A DNA stretch of 64,000 nt from Neisseria weixii (GTDB lineage Bacteria > Pseudomonadota > Gammaproteobacteria > Burkholderiales > Neisseriaceae), in assembly GCF_002327085.1 (NCBI RefSeq), contig NZ_CP023429.1, positions 2,447,905-2,511,904 on the forward strand, in the 5' to 3' direction. Made by a program: the position numbers and the translations under genes. The notes under the pieces were generated by a model. The model did not search any database and was not told the origin of the DNA. It saw only the letters and a program-made list of their open reading frames with translations. This document shows, one piece after another, positions 59,901 to 64,000 of the stretch (position 1 is its first letter; every line of letters begins with the position of its first letter).

Positions 59901-60436
59901 TCCGACTCCAAATTCTGGATACGGAAATACTCGTAACGCCGCGCGGCGGCGGAATTTCGGGTATCGGTAAATTCAAGGCAATAACGCTCGCCGACCTTCG
60001 GCAGCGGGGCTTCGACGCGCTGGTAGGCCTGAATCAGGCGCACGCCGGACAAATGCCGCCCCATCATGGTCATGCGGCTTTCGACCGTCGGCACGCTGTA
60101 GGCTTCGATGCGCGGCATGATGTCCTGCCGCTCTTCGCCGTAATTGCGCGCTTTAAACGCCAAAAACGACACATTCGGCGATTTCGGCGGCTCGCTGATG
60201 ATGAAATGGCCGCCGTAAAGCGGCTCGGCATCGTTGCGCAACACGGCAGGGTAGAGCAGACGCGCGTCAAAGCTGCCCATTGTGCGGTCAACATCCGACA
60301 CCGGCGGAAAAATCTCATTATCGGCACCGGTCAGGGGCGTCCCCGTCATCAGGCCGCCGCCGTCCGGCGTGTCGGTCATGCGCTGGCTCGGGTAAATCTG
60401 CAAATCCTGCTGGGTAAGGCGGGTGGTTTTATTCAT
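56942..60436 (-). CDS. Very large phage tail protein (1164 residues)
   Basis: The longest complete phage gene here. Starts MNKTTRLTQQDLQIYPSQRM. The first 270 residues look globular. A chain of beta modules follows, each ending in a short motif like GTIDYASGVIKT, GSIDYSSGAVRI, GTIDYETGFYSV, GTVSYVSGSVIL and SVDYHRGVIENL. This repetition suggests a beta-helical or multi-Ig central tail rod or hub. The last 150 residues (KLQFALSRDYPQENTY and after) are non-repetitive. Near 60440 an RBS precedes the start. Function inferred from position between the tape measure and the hub-like gene. Confidence 0.6.
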   Translation of the reverse strand: MNKTTRLTQQDLQIYPSQRMTDTPDGGGLMTGTPLTGADNEIFPPVSDVDRTMGSFDARLLYPAVLRNDAEPLYGGHFIISEPPKSPNVSFLAFKARNYGEERQDIMPRIEAYSVPTVESRMTMMGRHLSGVRLIQAYQRVEAPLPKVGERYCLEFTDTRNSAAARRYEYFRIQNLESEIRTFEIPLPNGETKEIRRRVVKMEITNPLVNDYEGVNYPVEGYANAPVKILETQVADSASYYGVKPVSAPLKKGDAALTVSGIYEKLVPTSTVETAIADQYPVPSEMWIPSAPVGVVFAGYHNGGNLYFPQPVLPGSIAWGNFKDNAAGLLSDGRNSYSVDYHRGVIENLPSGRYTISGQFGAKSSAARYSTYVEVKETNQGTAWAPLLKPLPAPGALAVSFMALGVWYTLKDFGDGIIRDEANTQVGTVSYVSGSVILNLPAMPDVGSKIVFQWGGDGFQTFDGKAAGSVMVGTPSGGDGVYDIGQAVKPGTVRLSWTDGGAKTARDNGAGGITGDITGTIDYASGVIKTTVVRAGNIGIAREEYTAADAKGEAQWKKGNLVLDIGRTAPGSFMAVLSGSLNVKVIYIKYLIDSSSRFRFRYGDRRIVESNYTARSFNLVISDNGSGGLLLDGNLLSGGSIDYSSGAVRIPAASLDLKVYDSRQGYVDPGEGFSRVRISEIADREVRVTPNGKIVWVKKESSAAESKSGSVRGSLVLDALKGGYANDTAVFDTWRFSDGKTDIVERGGVLYKNWDTASGSGQMVGNMDDHGKVDLTDDAVDGGSLKITAGIVKRPETLMYSYSGRTDSAPVKPESFTVYAGDSVAKSDADGNITGAFNGTIDYETGFYSVESADGFYPSTMRYNAVTQDNLPLDSSIIGIDSVRLPSDGRVPIYRKGDMIVIGSHLKQDLGGSFTGGQQITLNRQNIDRLCLLDADGKHVLAEKYSMDLKTGELTFSEPLDLSQYAMPLTASMAWEEENRITGVDISGRLKLQFALSRDYPQENTYVSSALIGGDLLVRATEPFSQRAWDNVWADAMRGEEILAKLNVKDYPFKLTSNGAVTERWLIQFTGESQYRLYGEQLGLVLASDTLTGLAPANPATGKPYFRLPAAAFGGGWERGNCIRFNTFGTPLPVWVLRSVHPSPDKQAGRDGFTACLRGNTVAG

Positions 60437-60450
60437 GGTTTAAAGCCTGT

Positions 60451-60861
60451 TTAAAAAGTCATTAATAAGATTTCGGCGGTGTAGCGTTCGCTGCCCGCTT
60501 CAGGCGTGGCATAACGTACAGGCTCGACATTGCCGAGCGCGGAATCGTGCAGGCGGAACACGACATTAAATTCGCGTCCGTCGTAATGGCTAAGCGTCAT
60601 CTCCAGTTCGGGTGTATCAGACCATTCGCGTAGCCGGCGCACCGTGCCCAGTGTGTGCCATACCCACGAGCCGGACAGCGTAATCGGTCTGCCGTTGAGC
60701 TTGACTCCTTGCTGGATAATCAAACCGCCCGACAAAGTCCGCTGCGGCGCGGCTTGCGCCACTTTCGACCACTCAAACTCATCACGCCAGCGTATATCCT
60801 GCGGCAGCTCAATCCGTTCATTGGTATCGTTGCGTTTCAGAATCCAAACATCGTTTGCCAT
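60451..60861 (-). CDS. Phage tail protein, unknown (136 residues)
   Basis: MANDVWILKRNDTNERIELP at the start; WRDEFEWSKVAQAAPQRTLSG and SHYDGREFNVVFRLHD. It lies directly after the tape measure gene, a position often held by distal-tail or baseplate-nucleating proteins. A DUS lies just upstream of the start. Confidence 0.6.
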   Translation of the reverse strand: MANDVWILKRNDTNERIELPQDIRWRDEFEWSKVAQAAPQRTLSGGLIIQQGVKLNGRPITLSGSWVWHTLGTVRRLREWSDTPELEMTLSHYDGREFNVVFRLHDSALGNVEPVRYATPEAGSERYTAEILLMTF

Positions 60862-60959
60862 TTCAGACGGCCTTTCGTGGTTAATACCTGATTAAAACAA
60901 AAGCCCCGCCTGATTGGGCGGGGCATGGCTGCACTTTACGGCTTGGCGGCAGTCTGAAA

Positions 60960-63900
60960 TCAGGTACTGCGCTTTAAACCGTCCTCAAGCTGCTTAAACA
61001 TACTGTCGACCACAGCCTGATCGCGCTCTTTGAGCACGCTGCTCAGACGGCCCAAGTCGATATTGACCCGCCTGTGCCGATTTGGCGCAACACATCGGCA
61101 CTCGCACCGGAATTGCTGTTGCCGCCGCCTGAATAGACGGGCGTGCTAACCGATTGGGCTTGCACCCGCTCGGCTTGGCGGTTGCTTTTTTGTTTTTGGT
61201 AAATCTGCTCGAGCAACTTGATTTGCTTTTGATATTCCGCCGCCACTTCGGCCTGCTGGAACCGTTGCGCCTCGGCCAATTTCGCCTGCAAATCAGCAAG
61301 CTGCTTTTGGTGCTGATACGCATAAGTCGCTTCGGCATTGCCGTTCAGTTCGTCAAGCTGTGCCTGCAAAGACGCGGTAGCATCGCTGGCTTCTTGCCTT
61401 AAGGCCTGCATTCGGGCGCGGGCATCTTCAATGGCCGCGCGGAATCGGCTTAATTTGACCTCGCCCAATTTGTCCGCCGCCGCATTGGTCGCAGTGATGG
61501 CACGCTGTAGGTCGGCATTATTGACCATGCCGGCTGATGTTGATTGGTTTAACCGCTCCATCGCCGCGTTGGCGTTGGCTATTTTTTCGGTCCAATCTTT
61601 AACTTGGGCTGTTACCAAATCAGCGGCCGCGCCGAATTTAACGCCCGAAAATGCACGGTTAAGCTTTTCCATCTCCTCGGTCGTCAGCTTGACATAGCCG
61701 TGGGTTTGGCTCATTCGGTAGCCGTAGTCGGTAACGGCTGCCGACGCTTTTTCTGTTGCCTTGGCTGATTCCCCGACGGCATTGGCCGCACGGCGTTCGG
61801 CGGATTCGCGCTGCCGCGCGGATTCGGCGGCTTTTTGGTGTGCCTGCACGGCTTGGTCGCCGCCTTTGGCCGTGTTTTGCGCCAATTCCTGCGCGCGCGC
61901 GTTGACCTGTTCAATCACTCGGTCGTATTGCGCCGCGCTGATTGAGCCGCTCTCAAAAGCCGCCTGCGCCTGTTTCGCGATTTGGTTAAGCGTAGCAGGG
62001 TCTCCGGCCGCCTTAATACTGCCGCCAAGCTGGTCATAAGCCGTTTTGGCCGCACCCGCACCTTTTGCCGCCGCCTCATTAAGGCGCGCGATTTGGTCTT
62101 GGGTCAGTTTGGCCGTTTGGCCGTTGGCCTCCAATTGGGCGCGGAATGCTTCAAATTCTTGGCGGCTTTCCAGCTTGCCCATCATCTGCTCGAACGACGC
62201 GCGGATCAGGTTGGCACCGTCGATACCGTGCTGCGCCGCCGTTTTCGAGGCCGTCTGAAAATCCGCAAACGCCTGTTTGGCCTTGCTGCTGATGCCGGTG
62301 GTGACGGAATCGACATCCACGCCGATTTTGGCGAAGGCTTCGGATACTTTGCCGGCGGCTTTTGGGGCGGCATCGCCGATTTTTTCGATTTCTTCAGCGG
62401 TCAGGCCTGCTTCTTTACCGACCTCGTTCAGACGGCCTTTAAGTGCTTCCACTGCCTCAGGGCTGTCCATTTTGGACAAGGCCGCCTGAAACAGCCGCCC
62501 CATCTGGTCGGCATCATTACCGAACTGCCGTGCGGCCAGACTGAAACTGTCCAAGGCTTTATTGGCGTTATCGCTCATGCCGGTGGTAACTTGCTGCGTG
62601 CTCAAGCCCAATTCTTCCAGCGCGGCGGTGGCGCGTGCCAAATCGCCCGTATCCACACTGATTTTGGCGTTTTTAGCGTCAAGTTCGGCTTTCAAAGCAG
62701 CCATTTTTTCTCGGGCAACTCCAAGCTGCACGGCAAATTCGGCATACATGGCGGTGTTTTCACGGCCACCGGCGCGCAAGGCATTGAGCGTGGTTTCCAG
62801 CGCGGCGGCTTCTGATGCCGATTGCCGGTATTCGGCTTGCAGGGCTTTGATGGCGGCAGCTTCTGCGGCTGCGGCCTGTTCGGCTTTTTCTTTTTTCAGC
62901 GCATTCTGTTTGGCCAGCTCTTCCCCTGCTGCGGCCAATTCACGGGCGGATTGAGCCGATGTTTTGAAATTTTCGTTGTATTTTTCCAGCCCGCCCGTTG
63001 TCCAAAGCGAATCGATAATCGCCGGGATACGCGCCAATTCATCTCCGAAGCTGCGCACAATCTCGCTGTTTTTGTAAAGGCCGTCTCCAATTGAGCGGCC
63101 TGTCTCAAATGCTGCCCACAATGCCCCTGCATTGGCTGCCACCGATTTCAGCGTACCGCCCAAAGTCGCAATCGAGCCTTTGACCTTGCCCATGCCGGCT
63201 CCGTTTGCCGCCGTCAGCTGCACCGTCAATTCACGCGCGGCCTGTGTAGCCGACTGTAAAGATGTGCGCACACCGTTAATGCTGACCTGTTGTTTGGCAA
63301 ACGATGCCGCCGACGAGCCGCCCGTCAGTCGCACGGCGGTTTCATAGGCTTGCACCGCCAAACGTGCACCGGCATACAGCGCGGCCAACTGGGTGAGAAC
63401 AGGAAATTCTTGGGCAACTTTAGCCACGCCGCCCGCAACAGAGGCGGCAGCTTCGGCGGCTGTCGTAATCGCGGGCAGCAGCGCGCTGCCGATTTCTGCC
63501 GCCGCCACCGAAAATGCTGCTTTGGCACGGTTGATTTGGGCTTCCGTCGTACCCATCACGTTAGCCAGCTCTTCCTGCATGGCACCGGCCACTTTGCTTT
63601 TATCACCGACCAAGGCCAAGGCCTTTTCATACTCGCCGAGCGAGCCGACCAAAAGGGCAATATCGTCGCTGTATTCCGTGCCGAACAGTTTCGACAGCAC
63701 CAGGGCGCGGCTCTGTTTGTCCAAATCCTGCAACTTGCTCAAAAAGCCGGTTAATGCCTGTTGCGGATTGGCGGCGATATTGGCGGCCATCTCATCCGCA
63801 CTCAAACCTATACTTTTAAGTGCATCTTGGAATCCTGCCCCTTGCGTCTGCGCGGTTTGCAGCTTTTGCAACAGTGCATTGATGGCGGTAGCCGCCACTT

Positions 63901-64000
63901 CGGGCGGTTTGCCCAAAGCAATAAAGGCATCGGCAAGCGCTGCGGCTTCCTCCGCCGCCAAGCCGAACTGATTGGCCGTACCGCCGATGCGCGCCATTGC
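60960..64000 (-). CDS. Phage tail tape measure protein, partial, one frameshift
   Basis: Runs off the window, so the N-terminus is missing; more than 1000 residues are visible. The TMP core is at the beginning (LLQKLQTAQTQGAGFQDALK, LSKLFGTEYSDDIALLVGSL). Long Ala/Gln/Glu coiled-coil repeats follow. At 61067-61069 the frame breaks. One extra G gives the ending NIDLGRLSSVLKERDQAVVD and SMFKQLEDGLKRST with stop at 60960-60962; otherwise it stops at 61043. Length sets tail length. The protein was broken most likely by a homopolymer miscall. Confidence 0.85.

Larger units (their letters stand above)
50801..64000 (-). mobile_element. Prophage, right part, probably transposable (Mu-like)
   Basis: All genes from 50.9 kb to the window end are on the minus strand. 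They include a tape measure protein, a tail module, com and dam. com-dam at the extreme right end is the arrangement of Mu-like prophages. The proposed terminus at 50801 begins TGTTGACAAT and is followed by repeated binding-site-like motifs. The left part lies beyond the window. Confidence 0.7.

Noticed and set aside
61982..62815. 277-residue open frame antisense to the tape measure gene
   Set aside because: Phe/Gly/Arg-rich mirror of the Ala-rich tape measure frame.

Overview
The window is a chromosomal segment of a Neisseria species. DNA uptake sequences of the AG-DUS type (AGGCCGTCTGAA and its complement) occur throughout, often as inverted pairs behind genes. Gene content and order (parC, tldD, birA-coaX fusion, hldC, folD, pilC, carAB, kdsDC-lptCAB-rpoN-hpf) are neisserial. 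An apparent pilSR pair, an rpoN, a vanillate-type gene cluster and a YadA-like adhesin point to a commensal or animal-associated species rather than gonococcus or meningococcus. I do not name a species.

Layout. 1-6 kb: 3' part of parC, pilS-pilR, rsmJ. 6-7.2 kb: remnants of two insertion sequences and a MITE-like palindrome. 7.2-16.4 kb: DUF58/MoxR pair, a small acidic protein, tldD, a Fur-controlled sRNA locus (nrrF), a SPOR-domain protein, birA-coaX, hldC, four tRNAs (Pro, His, Arg, Pro) and folD. 16.5-27.6 kb: pilC/pilY1, carA, a broken PTS_EIIC_2-like permease, a dead REP-associated transposase with its REP palindromes, a lipoprotein and carB. 27.7-33 kb: a partly decayed aromatic-acid (vanillate-type) cluster: vanB, vanA, MFS transporter, hydrolase and GntR regulator. 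33-44 kb: tRNA-Val, two almost identical defective IS5-family elements about 9.4 kb apart, a pair of unannotated 35-residue secreted-peptide genes, a UDG-like gene, rimI, tsaB, gluQ, a LytTR regulator, a phosphatase, a trimeric autotransporter adhesin and a BamE-like lipoprotein. 44-50.7 kb: transaldolase, a Correia element, then kdsD-kdsC-lptC-lptA-lptB-rpoN-hpf for KDO supply and LPS export. 50.8-64 kb: the right part of a prophage on the minus strand, from the tape measure protein through an unusual tail module to com and dam, ending at a putative Mu-like terminus.

A cross-cutting observation matters for reading the gene list. At least eight genes or gene parts are broken by apparent loss of one base in a short G or C run (tldD, the SPOR gene, the permease twice, the MFS gene, gluQ, rpoN, the tape measure gene). 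The two IS copies are otherwise nearly identical and also differ at a G run. This pattern is more easily explained by homopolymer under-calling in the sequence than by eight independent gene deaths. I therefore annotate these as single genes with a frameshift and flag them. Other lesions (a 22-bp tandem duplication in the MFS gene, insertions in the hydrolase, multiple hits in the RAYT and in the IS elements) do not fit that pattern and look like real decay.

The best candidates for something undescribed are the two tandem 35-residue peptide genes at 35.1-35.5 kb, with a phased repeat upstream. Next are the prophage tail module with its com-dam end, and a set of MITE-like elements that share a Correia-like core or IS-like ends but carry different terminal repeats.
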